From the NCBI RefSeq assembly GCF_943169845.1, contig NZ_CALPBW010000008.1:1-64000 (forward strand): a stretch of DNA of 64,000 bases, given 5' to 3'. The translations under genes were made by a program, and so were the position numbers. Source of the DNA: Peptoniphilus rachelemmaiella. GTDB lineage: Bacteria; Bacillota; Clostridia; Tissierellales; Peptoniphilaceae. This document shows positions 17,066 through 25,061 of the stretch, piece by piece; within the stretch, counting starts at the first letter, position 1, and every line of letters begins with the position of its first letter. The notes beneath the pieces are model-generated. The model saw nothing but the letters and a program-made list of their open reading frames with translations, was not told the DNA's origin and ran no database searches.

Positions 17066-18403
17066 CTACATGGAAAACAGTTCCGTCAGGAAGCGCTTAG
17101 CCTTCCTGCGAATAAACTTCTGTAAATCTCCGGCACGTTCCGGCAAGAGGAAGAGGATTAAATGGTCCCCTTCTTTTAAGACCGTCTGCCCTTTGGCCAA
17201 GACGCTTTTTCCCTCCCGCTCGATGCCGCCGATTAAGAAACCTTCGGAAAGTCCCAAAGACTCGATGGTTTTTCCCGTGGCGTAAACATCTTCGCTTAAG
17301 ACGATTTCGTAGATTTCCAAGGTGCCCGGGAACAGGTGCAGGGAGATTTCCGGCGGGCCGAAGAGATTGTTTTTAATCTGTTGGGACACGAGGAGCTCGC
17401 CGGAGAAAATGCCCCCGGTGTGCGCCACGTCCACCACCCGCATGTAGCGTTCATCTTTCAAACACAGGGCGATGTGCTCTTGCCCCGCATCTCGCGCCGC
17501 CGTGGCCACGAGGAAATTGTCCGCATCGTCGTCGGAAGCGGCAACGACACCGTCGTAGGCGGCGATGTCGATGTCTTCCATGGCTTCGGTGACGGGCCGG
17601 TCGATGACGTAGTTGACGCCGTAGGGATAGTGTCTGCCCCTGGAAAGCAGAAGCGTGTCCGCTTCTTTGGCCAGTGCCGCCTCAATGCTTTGGGCGCCTT
17701 TGCCGTCGCCGAAAACCAAAAAGCGCCGCTTGCGCTCAAGGCCTTCGAAGACATCCACTTTGGCGTAGCGCCGGCGGAAGCGACGCACGGCTTCGGTGCT
17801 ACCTACCATACGCAGCACATCGTCGGCTTCAATGACGGTGCTTCCTTTGGGCACGATGATTTTTCCGCCGCGGCGGATGGTAACCAGAACCAATTCTTCC
17901 AAGGGACCGATGTTTTTTACCCGCCGCCCCACAAAGGCCGGATTGTCCGCCACGTCGATTTTTACCATGGCGGAGTCGAAGTTTTCGAAAATTTCCGTCT
18001 GCATGCCCGCCTCTTCATAAAAGAAGTGGTGCACGCGTCCCGCCAAAATGCTGCCGTAGTCGTAGACATAGTCGATGCCGAAGGTGGACTTGGTTTTTTC
18101 CAAGAGACGCCCCAGGGCGCTGTCATAAGCGATGAAGTGAATGGACCCGCCTCGCTTTGATAAAAGATTCGCCAGAGCCAAGGTGCGATTGGAATCGTCG
18201 CAAAAGACGAAGGCATCGGTTTTGTCGAAATCCATGGCCAAAACATCCTCTTCGTCTTCGTAATAATGGGCGTGAAAATCCCTGAGGGCTTTTTTCACTT
18301 GTTTCTCCCGGCGAATAAAAAATTCCACCGTATGATGTTCCCGAACCAAAGCATTCGCCAAGAGACGCGCTCCGGCGCCGGTTCCGATCATGGTAATGTG
18401 CAT
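17066..18403 (-). CDS. TrkA-like potassium transport regulator, divergent paralogue
   Basis: A 445-residue cytoplasmic protein with the TrkA layout: Rossmann domain RCK_N (MHITMIGTGAGARLLANAL), TrkA_C, second RCK_N (RRFLVFGDGKGAQSIEAAL) and second TrkA_C. The nucleotide-binding glycine motifs are looser than in the TrkA at 19845 and the overall similarity to it is low. It lies directly after trkH, so it may gate the same channel, perhaps as a second ring subunit or a non-NAD-binding regulator. The ATG has GGAG 6 nt upstream. Confidence 0.85.
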   Translation of the reverse strand: MHITMIGTGAGARLLANALVREHHTVEFFIRREKQVKKALRDFHAHYYEDEEDVLAMDFDKTDAFVFCDDSNRTLALANLLSKRGGSIHFIAYDSALGRLLEKTKSTFGIDYVYDYGSILAGRVHHFFYEEAGMQTEIFENFDSAMVKIDVADNPAFVGRRVKNIGPLEELVLVTIRRGGKIIVPKGSTVIEADDVLRMVGSTEAVRRFRRRYAKVDVFEGLERKRRFLVFGDGKGAQSIEAALAKEADTLLLSRGRHYPYGVNYVIDRPVTEAMEDIDIAAYDGVVAASDDDADNFLVATAARDAGQEHIALCLKDERYMRVVDVAHTGGIFSGELLVSQQIKNNLFGPPEISLHLFPGTLEIYEIVLSEDVYATGKTIESLGLSEGFLIGGIEREGKSVLAKGQTVLKEGDHLILFLLPERAGDLQKFIRRKAKRFLTELFSM

Positions 18404-18412
18404 AGTGTTCTC

Positions 18413-19867
18413 CTAATTCATGTAACGATTGCCCCGTTGCGGCGCAAAGAGGGCGAGGATGGTGAAAAATTCCAAACGTCCCAAAAGCATGAGGGCCGAA
18501 AAGAGCAGTTTATACCCCGGCGCAAATTCCACAAAGGTGTTGGTAGGCCCGACGCCGGAAAAGCCCGGCCCCACATTGGACAAGCAGGTTAAACAGCCGG
18601 AAAAGGCCGTGAGAAAATCCACGCCTGAAAGGGCCGTGACCGCCGTCGAGGCGCCTAAAAGAATGATGTAGACGCAGACGAAGGCCACGATGCCGAAGAT
18701 AACTTGGTCTTCCACGATTTTTCCGTTGACGCGAACGGGCATAATGGCGTTGGGGTGAATGCTCTTCACGATTTCCCGCTTCACAATTTTCCACAGGACC
18801 AAGATCCGAATCACCTTCATGCCCCCGGCGGTTGAGCCGGCGCAGGAACCGAAAAAGTACAGGGCGAGCAAAATGCATTTACTGAAGCCCGGCCATTGAT
18901 CGTAGTCGGAAGAAGCGAAGCCCGATGTGGAAATAATGCTGGTCACTTGAAAAAGGGATTCTCTCAGCCCCAGGCCCGGGGTCATCTTCTTCGACAAAAT
19001 TAAATTTAAAGCGATTAAAATCACGGCACCGGCCACGATTTTTAAATAGAGGCGGTATTCTTCATCTAAAAACATCTCCCGCCAGCGGCCGCCGACGGCC
19101 CGGGAGTAGAGGCTGAAGTTGGTGCCGCAGATCACCATAAAAACGGACATGATGATTAAAATGGCGGAATTGTCGATGTAGGCGGCGCAGGAATTGGCAT
19201 GGGAGGAAAAGCCCCCGGTGCCTACGACGCCCAGAGTATGTACCACCGCGTCAAAAACATTCATGCCGGCAATAACCAAAAGCACGAAGAGCACGAGGGT
19301 AATCAGTAAATAGATTTTGTACAGGGCCTTGGCCGTGTCTTTCATGCGGGGCTCCACTTTCCCCGCCACGGGACCTGGGGTCTCCGCCTTGAAGATGCGA
19401 AAGCCGTTGCTTCCCACTCTGGGCAAAAGGGCCAGGGTGAAGACCAAAATCCCCATGCCGCCGATCCAGTGGGTCATGCTGCGCCACAGGACGATGCTCT
19501 TGTCGACGGCCTCCACATTGGGAATGACCGAGGCTCCGGTGGTGGTAAAGCCCGACACCGTTTCAAAGAGGGCGTCGATGTAGTTGGGGGTGCCGCCGCC
19601 TAAGTAAATGGGCACGGCGCCGATGAGGGAGGCGCAGATCCATCCCACGGCCACGATAAACAGGCCGTCGCGGCCGCGAATGCGTTCATGTTTTCGCGGC
19701 ATGAAAAACAACACCGCGCCGACGACGAGCGCCACGGCGATGGCGATGAGAAAGGCTTGGATGCTGCCCTCTCCCCGGTAAATGCCGTAGAGAAGGGGCG
19801 GCATGAGAAACGCCCCTTCCACCATTAAAAGGGCGCCTAAAACATTAAACGCCGCTCCAAAGTTCAT
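18413..19867 (-). CDS. trkH: Trk/Ktr potassium uptake channel subunit TrkH
   Basis: A 484-residue membrane protein of the TrkH/KtrB superfamily that imports potassium. Four pore-loop repeats are visible, with selectivity-filter segments such as TVSGFTTTGASV, GVVGTGGFSSH, TSIISTSGFASSDY and LSNVGPGFSGVG. ATG 19867 (MNFGAAFNVLG) is preferred over an ATG eight codons upstream because AGGAGG lies 8 nt before it. It overlaps trkA by 23 nt. It is flanked by two TrkA-type genes. Confidence 0.94.
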   Translation of the reverse strand: MNFGAAFNVLGALLMVEGAFLMPPLLYGIYRGEGSIQAFLIAIAVALVVGAVLFFMPRKHERIRGRDGLFIVAVGWICASLIGAVPIYLGGGTPNYIDALFETVSGFTTTGASVIPNVEAVDKSIVLWRSMTHWIGGMGILVFTLALLPRVGSNGFRIFKAETPGPVAGKVEPRMKDTAKALYKIYLLITLVLFVLLVIAGMNVFDAVVHTLGVVGTGGFSSHANSCAAYIDNSAILIIMSVFMVICGTNFSLYSRAVGGRWREMFLDEEYRLYLKIVAGAVILIALNLILSKKMTPGLGLRESLFQVTSIISTSGFASSDYDQWPGFSKCILLALYFFGSCAGSTAGGMKVIRILVLWKIVKREIVKSIHPNAIMPVRVNGKIVEDQVIFGIVAFVCVYIILLGASTAVTALSGVDFLTAFSGCLTCLSNVGPGFSGVGPTNTFVEFAPGYKLLFSALMLLGRLEFFTILALFAPQRGNRYMN

Positions 19868-21227
19868 TAAATAGGCCTCCTGATTCCGCATTGTAGAAGT
19901 AATTTTTCATGACGTGGACACTTTCATGCTTGCAGAAGACGATGATCCGGTCGCCCTTTCTCAAGCAGGAGCGACCGTTTGGAATAATCACATCTTGGCC
20001 GCGGACGATGACGGCAATTAAAATGCCCTTGGGCAGAGACAGCTCGGCCAGCGGCGTATCCAACACCTTTAAATCCTCGTCCAGCTGAATTTCCGCCACT
20101 TCCATGTTGCCGTCGTACATGAGATTAATGGCCAGGGCGTCTTTTCCGCGAATCAATTTTAAGATCAACGACGCGGTAATAAAGCTGGGATTAAAGGTGG
20201 CATCGAGATTCAAGCGGTCCAAGACGCCGATGAAATTCACCCGGGAAATTTTGGCCACGGATTTTGTAATGCCCTCTTCTTTCATGGACAGGGCCATTAA
20301 AATATTGGTTTCGTCAATGCCCGTGGCGCCGATAAAGGCGTCGTAGGAATGAATCACTTCTTCTTCCAGCACATTAAAGTCCGTGCCGTCGCCGTGAATA
20401 ACCACGGCATCGGGATGGCGCTCTTTCAAAGAAATGGCCTTGCCGTGATCTTTTTCGATGACCAAGACGTCGATGTTGTCTTTTAACAAAAGGCTGCACA
20501 AATAGTCCCCGAGCTTGCCGCCTCCTAAGATCATGACGCTTTTCGTGGGCTTCACCGCCGTCACCTTGGAGTGATCCCGGTCGAAGGCGTCGATGTTTTT
20601 CCGCGCGCCGATGACCAAAATCACGTCATTTTCCTTGAGCATGGTGTCCCCGGCGGGGATAAAGGTGTAGCCCCTGCGGGAGACGGCGGCGATGAGGAGA
20701 TTGTCTAAATTGTTTAAGTCCATGAGCTTTTTGTTCACGAACTCTTTTTCCTGACCCACGTTAAATTCCACGAGCTTTACCTTGCCGCCGGCAAATTCGT
20801 CGGTCATGAGAGAGTATTTTTTCAGCAAATACTTTTCGATGGCCATGGCCGCCGCCCGCTCCGGATTGATGACATAGTCGATGTCCAGCTCCTCTTTAAT
20901 GAGGCGGATTTGGGAGTGATACTTCGGGTTTCGAATGCGGGCGATGGCCTTTTTGCAGCCCAGCTTTTTGGCGATGCTCGTTACCAATACATTGGACTCG
21001 TCGCTGGTGACCGTGCCGATGATTAAATCGTAGTTTTGAATGTCCAATTCCCTGAGAATAGTAAAGTCCAGGGCATTGCCCAACACCGTCAACACGTCCA
21101 ACTCGTTGTTGATCTTTTGAATCACCCGCGGGTCGTTGTCCAGCACGGTAATCTCGATGTTTTCTTCCACTAAAGAGCGGGCGAGGCGCATGCCTAATTT
21201 GCCGCCGCCCACGATAAGTGCGCGCAT
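19845..21227 (-). CDS. trkA: Trk system potassium transport regulator TrkA
   Basis: A 460-residue peripheral regulator with two RCK_N/RCK_C modules. GGGKLGMRLARSL at the N-terminus and GGGKLGDYLCSLL in the middle are intact dinucleotide-binding motifs, each followed by the acidic residue that binds the ribose (VLDND, VIEKD). It forms the cytoplasmic ring that gates TrkH in response to NAD(H) or ATP. It precedes trkH and follows a small DUF896 gene, whose stop lies 1 nt from its ATG. Confidence 0.94.
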   Translation of the reverse strand: MRALIVGGGKLGMRLARSLVEENIEITVLDNDPRVIQKINNELDVLTVLGNALDFTILRELDIQNYDLIIGTVTSDESNVLVTSIAKKLGCKKAIARIRNPKYHSQIRLIKEELDIDYVINPERAAAMAIEKYLLKKYSLMTDEFAGGKVKLVEFNVGQEKEFVNKKLMDLNNLDNLLIAAVSRRGYTFIPAGDTMLKENDVILVIGARKNIDAFDRDHSKVTAVKPTKSVMILGGGKLGDYLCSLLLKDNIDVLVIEKDHGKAISLKERHPDAVVIHGDGTDFNVLEEEVIHSYDAFIGATGIDETNILMALSMKEEGITKSVAKISRVNFIGVLDRLNLDATFNPSFITASLILKLIRGKDALAINLMYDGNMEVAEIQLDEDLKVLDTPLAELSLPKGILIAVIVRGQDVIIPNGRSCLRKGDRIIVFCKHESVHVMKNYFYNAESGGLFNELWSGV

Positions 21228-21228
21228 G

Positions 21229-21483
21229 TCATTGACCGTCCTTTTCCTCGGAAGATTTTTGTGCCGCTTTGGCTCGCTTTAATTTTTCCGGGGTAATGTC
21301 GTTGCCCTCTTCATCTAAAACGGTCGTATTTAAAAGCTGTTGTCGAAAGCCTTCGCGAAAGAGCTTTAAATAGGCTTTTCTCAAGCGATCTCTCTCCGCC
21401 ACCTCTTCTTCGGTGAGCTCCCGTACTTTGGCTTCTCGCGCCAATTCATTAATACGCTTTAAAAGTTCATCCATCTTTTCCAA
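21229..21483 (-). CDS. DUF896/UPF0291 family protein (YnzC-like)
   Basis: An 84-residue, highly charged, two-helix protein. DELLKRINELAREAKVRELT and RLRKAYLKLFREGFRQQLLN are the family signature. Function is not established; relatives in Bacillus are small cytoplasmic helical hairpins. The start is taken as TTG 21483 because AAGGAGG is 5 nt upstream of it. The next ATG (21474) would be 14 nt away. It leads the trkA-trkH-trkA operon, which may be incidental. Confidence 0.88.
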   Translation of the reverse strand: MEKMDELLKRINELAREAKVRELTEEEVAERDRLRKAYLKLFREGFRQQLLNTTVLDEEGNDITPEKLKRAKAAQKSSEEKDGQ

Positions 21484-21505
21484 GGCGACCTCCTTATACA
21501 GATTC

Positions 21506-21533
21506 TTGTTTTTTCGATGCGGTATAGTACAAT
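21506..21533 (+). promoter_or_regulatory. promoter of the 21555 gene
   Basis: TTGTTT and TACAAT are 16 nt apart, 22 nt before the ATG. Confidence 0.55.
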
Positions 21534-21554
21534 AAACGGGAAGGATGTGACACC

Positions 21555-22079
21555 ATGATTCGATGCACTATGCGAGCTACCGCCGGTCCGCCGGCTGCCA
21601 TGGCCTACGCTTTTTACGACGCGGACGGCCTAATGATTTTACAAAACAAGGACGATGCTCTCGTCGATCAATTCGACTACATCCTCCGCGAACTTCCCAT
21701 GATACCCTATACTCTATCACTAATTGATGCCGATGGAAACGAGCGATTTCGCCTGGAGCGAAAAACGCCGCCTCCCTTTCAAACCCATGCCTTCCGCCTG
21801 TCTTTCGGCGGCGAGGTGGTGGACTTTTTCGAAGATAAAACCCGCTTTTCGCTTCCCAACCTCAGCTTTAACTACAGGGAAAAGAAATACGACATCGTGG
21901 GCTTTATAAGGAACAGGGAATTTTTCATCGAAGCAGATGAATTAAAGCTTATGTCTATGAAGGCGAGCCCCATTGCCGGCGGTAAAGAATACGCCGTAGC
22001 CATTTACGAGGACGCCCTTCCCCTGGCGGTGTATTTCGCCGCCGTCATCGTCATGGACATTTGCTTTCATAATTACTAA
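21555..22079 (+). CDS. uncharacterised protein, possibly LURP-one/YxjI-like
   Basis: A 174-residue protein I do not recognise with confidence. It is rich in beta strands with alternating pattern: FYDADGLMILQNKDD, LSLIDADGNERFRLERK, VVDFFEDKTRFSLPNLSFNY and KKYDIVGFIRNREFFI. That rhythm recalls the LURP-one/tubby-like barrel (YxjI), but it is only a resemblance. The last 20 residues (AVYFAAVIVMDICF) are hydrophobic. The ATG follows GGAAGGATG and a promoter is visible. It is followed 16 nt later by a hexapeptide-repeat gene. Confidence 0.6.
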   Translation: MIRCTMRATAGPPAAMAYAFYDADGLMILQNKDDALVDQFDYILRELPMIPYTLSLIDADGNERFRLERKTPPPFQTHAFRLSFGGEVVDFFEDKTRFSLPNLSFNYREKKYDIVGFIRNREFFIEADELKLMSMKASPIAGGKEYAVAIYEDALPLAVYFAAVIVMDICFHNY

Positions 22080-22094
22080 AGAAACGAGGCTGGA

Positions 22095-22454
22095 ATGACA
22101 GATATGGAAAAAGACCGCATCATCATTAAAACAGGGGCCGTAGTGGATCCCGCGGCGAAAATTACGGCCACAGCAGATTTTCCCGCCGTCATCGGCGAAT
22201 ACACCATCGTCGCGGCCGGTGCGGAAATTAAGGGCGCATCCATCGGCGCCTACGCCACCGTGAAAAGCGGTGCATCCGTCGGCGAAGGGGTCTATGTAGG
22301 CGACTTTGCCGTGCTTAACGAAAACACCCGCCTCCCCGACGGCGCCAAGGTGCCTTCCCGCGCCGTAGCCGAGGGCGATCCCTTTTCCATCGTGCGGGGC
22401 CTCACCAAAGAAGAATTGGATGCGGCCAAGGCACGGGCTAGCGAAGGTCTTTAA
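22095..22454 (+). CDS. small left-handed beta-helix (hexapeptide-repeat) protein
   Basis: A 119-residue protein built almost wholly of hexapeptide repeats: AVVDPAAKITATADFPAVIG, YTIVAAGAEIKGASIGAYAT, VKSGASVGEGVYVGDFAVLN. It looks like a trimeric gamma-carbonic-anhydrase/acyltransferase-type fold, but the three metal histidines of gamma carbonic anhydrases are absent, so it may be a binding or structural form. The end (ELDAAKARASEGL) is helical. It overlaps the convergent tadA gene by 17 nt. Confidence 0.7.
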   Translation: MTDMEKDRIIIKTGAVVDPAAKITATADFPAVIGEYTIVAAGAEIKGASIGAYATVKSGASVGEGVYVGDFAVLNENTRLPDGAKVPSRAVAEGDPFSIVRGLTKEELDAAKARASEGL

Positions 22455-22878
22455 AAAAAGATTGCATCAGCGCCCGGCACGCTTCGCCTAACACGCCCTC
22501 TTCCACCTTGACTCGGTGGTTAAAGGCGCGAAAGGCCGCAAGGTTTACCACGCTGCCTGCCGCACCGAAGCGGGGATTGTCCGTGCCGATTATAAGCCTG
22601 TCGATGCGACTGTTTAATATGGCGCCCATGCACATGGGGCAGGGCTCCACGGTGACGTAAAGGTCGCCGCCGATGCGCCAGCCTTCTGTGGCTTTGTCGG
22701 CCTCTTTCAGAGCCAGAATCTCTGCGTGATGCGTGGCGCTTTCGTCGGTCTCCGTGCGGTTGTGGCTACGGCCGATAATCACGCCGTCTCTTACGATGAC
22801 GCAACCGATGGGCACTTCCCCAATAGCGTAGGCCTTCTTCGCCTCTTTCAAGGCTTCGTTCATGTAATACGAATCCAT
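22438..22878 (-). CDS. tadA: tRNA-specific adenosine-34 deaminase
   Basis: A 146-residue zinc deaminase that converts A34 to inosine in tRNA-Arg(ACG). HAEILAL (His ligand and catalytic Glu) and EPCPMCMGAILNSRI (two Cys ligands) are complete. FGAAGSVVNL matches TadA. The start at 22878 (MDSYYMNEAL) is chosen because AAAGGGGA is 7 nt upstream; the ATG two codons earlier lies against that site. It overlaps the convergent hexapeptide gene. Confidence 0.95.
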   Translation of the reverse strand: MDSYYMNEALKEAKKAYAIGEVPIGCVIVRDGVIIGRSHNRTETDESATHHAEILALKEADKATEGWRIGGDLYVTVEPCPMCMGAILNSRIDRLIIGTDNPRFGAAGSVVNLAAFRAFNHRVKVEEGVLGEACRALMQSFFKDLR

Positions 22879-22926
22879 TCCCATTCCCCTTTCTTTCTTC
22901 TATCCTACCACGGAAAGGAGCCTTTA

Positions 22927-23757
22927 ATGAATATCTATATTTCCTTCGACATGGAAGGCATCGGCGGCATCGACCGCTTCAGCGACGAATTCAAACGCAC
23001 CGCCGCCTATTCGCAGGCCATTCACGCCCACTTTAAGGCGGTCATCGACGGCATTCACCAAAGCCGGAAAAATAAAGACATCGAAACCATTACCGTCGCC
23101 GACAGCCACGGAGACGGCAAAAATCTGGATTACCTCGCCCTTTCGGAGATGGACGAGCGCATCGAGCTGATCTCCGGCTACCCCCGTGGCGAATACATGA
23201 TGAGCGGTTTGGATCGCCACGACGTGGTGATTTTTCTCGGCTACCACGCCTCCTGCGGCCAGCACCGGGCCAATATGGACCACTGCTATTCCACGGCCTT
23301 TCACCGGGTGAGCATTAACGGCATTAAATGCTCCGAAGCTATGATTAATCAAATTTACGCCAAGGAAAAGCACATTCCCGTGGGCCTGATTATCGGCGAC
23401 AGCGGCCTTTACAGCCAATTGATTCTCGAAGGCTATATGCCCTATGTGGAATACGTGGTGACGAAAGAAAGCCTGGGGCACAATGCCGTCGTCCACCGCA
23501 ATTTTCAAAAGGTGCGGGCGGAAATTACGGAAAAGGTGGCCCTGGTTTTGGACAAGGATCTCTCTACCTTGCCCCTCGGCGATTTAACCGCCCCCTACAA
23601 TGTCACCATCGAAACAGACACCACCCTCACGGCGGACATGGCGGAAATGCTCCCCGGCGTGGTGCGCCTGGACGGCTACCGCATCGGCATGAGTTTCGAT
23701 TCGGGCAAGGATTTACTCAACGGCCTTATGGCGCTGGAAGTGCTCGCACGCAAATAA
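22927..23757 (+). CDS. M55-family D-aminopeptidase (DppA-like)
   Basis: A 276-residue zinc aminopeptidase. The N-terminus MNIYISFDMEGIGGID carries the Asp and Glu metal ligands, and ADSHGDGKNLDY and GYHASCGQH hold further ligands and catalytic residues of DppA, which hydrolyses D-Ala-D-Ala and related peptides as decamer rings. The ATG at 22927 has AAAGGAG upstream; the frame is open further 5' but without a site. A role in recycling peptidoglycan D-amino acids is likely, though the substrate is inferred. It is followed by a HAD gene. Confidence 0.9.
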   Translation: MNIYISFDMEGIGGIDRFSDEFKRTAAYSQAIHAHFKAVIDGIHQSRKNKDIETITVADSHGDGKNLDYLALSEMDERIELISGYPRGEYMMSGLDRHDVVIFLGYHASCGQHRANMDHCYSTAFHRVSINGIKCSEAMINQIYAKEKHIPVGLIIGDSGLYSQLILEGYMPYVEYVVTKESLGHNAVVHRNFQKVRAEITEKVALVLDKDLSTLPLGDLTAPYNVTIETDTTLTADMAEMLPGVVRLDGYRIGMSFDSGKDLLNGLMALEVLARK

Positions 23758-23781
23758 ATGCAACAAACAGAAAGGAACGCT

Positions 23782-24426
23782 ATGAAAGCCATCGCATTCG
23801 ACTTCGACGGAACCTTAATCGACTCCATGGGGATGTGGCGCAATTTAGGCCGCAATTTCGTGGAGTCCAAGGGCAAGGAATACACCGACGCCATTCACGA
23901 TCAAATTACCACCATGAGCTTAAACCAATCCAGCGCCTTTTTTAAGCGGGAGCTGGAGCTTGAGGAGACGCCGGAGGAAATTTTTAACGAAATGGGCGCC
24001 ATTTTGCTGGACGGCTACGGCAAAACCCTTCCCTTAAAAGAAGGCGCCTTAGAAGCCATTGAAAAGGCGCGGCGCCTGGGCCCGGTGGTTCTTGCCACGG
24101 CCACAAACGAAGAGCTTTTAATGCCCGCCTTGCATCGCTTTAAATTGGATCGTGCCTTCGATTTCATCCAAACCTGCGACGGCGTGGGCATAGAGAAAAG
24201 CGACATCACCTACTACCACATCTTGGCGAAGCGCCTCGAGGTGGCGCCCAATGAAATCATCCTCGTGGACGACGCCCACTACGCGCTGGCCGCCGCCAAA
24301 GAAGCGGGGCTTTACGTCGTGGCCGTAAAAGACACCTACAACCTTCCCTACCGGGATGCCATCGTCAAAGAAAGCGACGTGCTCCTGGACAGCTTACTGG
24401 ATTTTGAACCGGAGAGGTATTTTTGA
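23782..24426 (+). CDS. HAD-superfamily phosphatase (phosphoglycolate phosphatase-like)
   Basis: A 214-residue HAD hydrolase of subfamily I. DFDGTLIDS (nucleophile Asp and acid Asp) is motif I, a Thr in VLATATNEE is motif II, and VDDAHYALAAAKEAG is motif IV. A helical cap lies between motifs I and II. It should hydrolyse a small phosphate ester; the substrate cannot be read from sequence. The ATG 23782 has GAAAGGAAC upstream. Its stop overlaps the TTG start of the VanZ gene. Confidence 0.85.
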   Translation: MKAIAFDFDGTLIDSMGMWRNLGRNFVESKGKEYTDAIHDQITTMSLNQSSAFFKRELELEETPEEIFNEMGAILLDGYGKTLPLKEGALEAIEKARRLGPVVLATATNEELLMPALHRFKLDRAFDFIQTCDGVGIEKSDITYYHILAKRLEVAPNEIILVDDAHYALAAAKEAGLYVVAVKDTYNLPYRDAIVKESDVLLDSLLDFEPERYF

Positions 24427-24986
24427 TTTACTATGTACTGAAGATGACCCCTGTGGTGGTCTTCCTTTCCTTCTGTTCCTTTTCACTGATTCGCGCCCAA
24501 CTTTTTTCCAGACAAAAAAAGAAGAGCAATCGCAAACGGGAGCGACTGCTCATCGCCTTTTCCACCTACTGTTTGTGGCTGTTGTCTTTTCTTTTCGTCG
24601 GCAACGAGCGCCTGGAAATGGGCGGCGTGATCTTGGGCATCGACACAGCCCTCGCCGATTGGAAGCTGAATTTAATTCCCTTCGCCACCATCAAGGCCTT
24701 TTGGCGCTACGGCTCCTTTACGGGCATGTTTTTAAATATTTTCGGCAACATTCTCATCGCCGTGCCCCTGGGCTTTTTTACCCCGGTGCTCTTTCGGCGA
24801 ATGAGGGGCCGCCGATCCACCCTCTTGCTTTACGCCGGAGTCTTTCTCCTCGTGGAAACCTTGCAGTATTTCACCGGCAGAAGCGCCGACATCGACGATT
24901 GGCTCTTAAATATGCTCGGGGTCTTTTTGGGCTTTCTGCTTTCTGAAAAACCGCACCGCTTTCCCCCGACGATCTACCGCCGCTAG
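24423..24986 (+). CDS. VanZ-family membrane protein
   Basis: A 187-residue protein with about four to five transmembrane helices. NLIPFATIKAF, NIFGNILIAVPLGFFTP and ETLQYFTGRSADIDDWLLN are the VanZ family motifs. VanZ in enterococci raises teicoplanin resistance; most homologues, including this one, have no assigned role and occur outside van clusters. The start is TTG 24423 in a TTGA overlap with the HAD stop, with GGAGAGG 6 nt upstream. A terminator follows at once. Confidence 0.87.
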   Translation: MIYYVLKMTPVVVFLSFCSFSLIRAQLFSRQKKKSNRKRERLLIAFSTYCLWLLSFLFVGNERLEMGGVILGIDTALADWKLNLIPFATIKAFWRYGSFTGMFLNIFGNILIAVPLGFFTPVLFRRMRGRRSTLLLYAGVFLLVETLQYFTGRSADIDDWLLNMLGVFLGFLLSEKPHRFPPTIYRR

Positions 24987-25007
24987 CACCTGAGGGTGCT
25001 TTTTTTC
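24985..25007 (+). terminator. terminator of the 22927-24986 operon
   Basis: AGCACC-TGA-GGGTGCT is followed by TTTTTTT. The first stem base overlaps the stop codon region of the VanZ gene. Confidence 0.88.
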
Positions 25008-25014
25008 TTGCTTC

Positions 25015-25043
25015 TTGTTTCTTTTACGTCCTTTTTTTATAAT
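25015..25043 (+). promoter_or_regulatory. promoter of the 25062 gene
   Basis: TTGTTT (25015-25020) and TATAAT (25038-25043) are 17 nt apart, 18 nt before the ATG. Confidence 0.65.
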
Positions 25044-25061
25044 AAGGGCGAGGAGGTTTCT

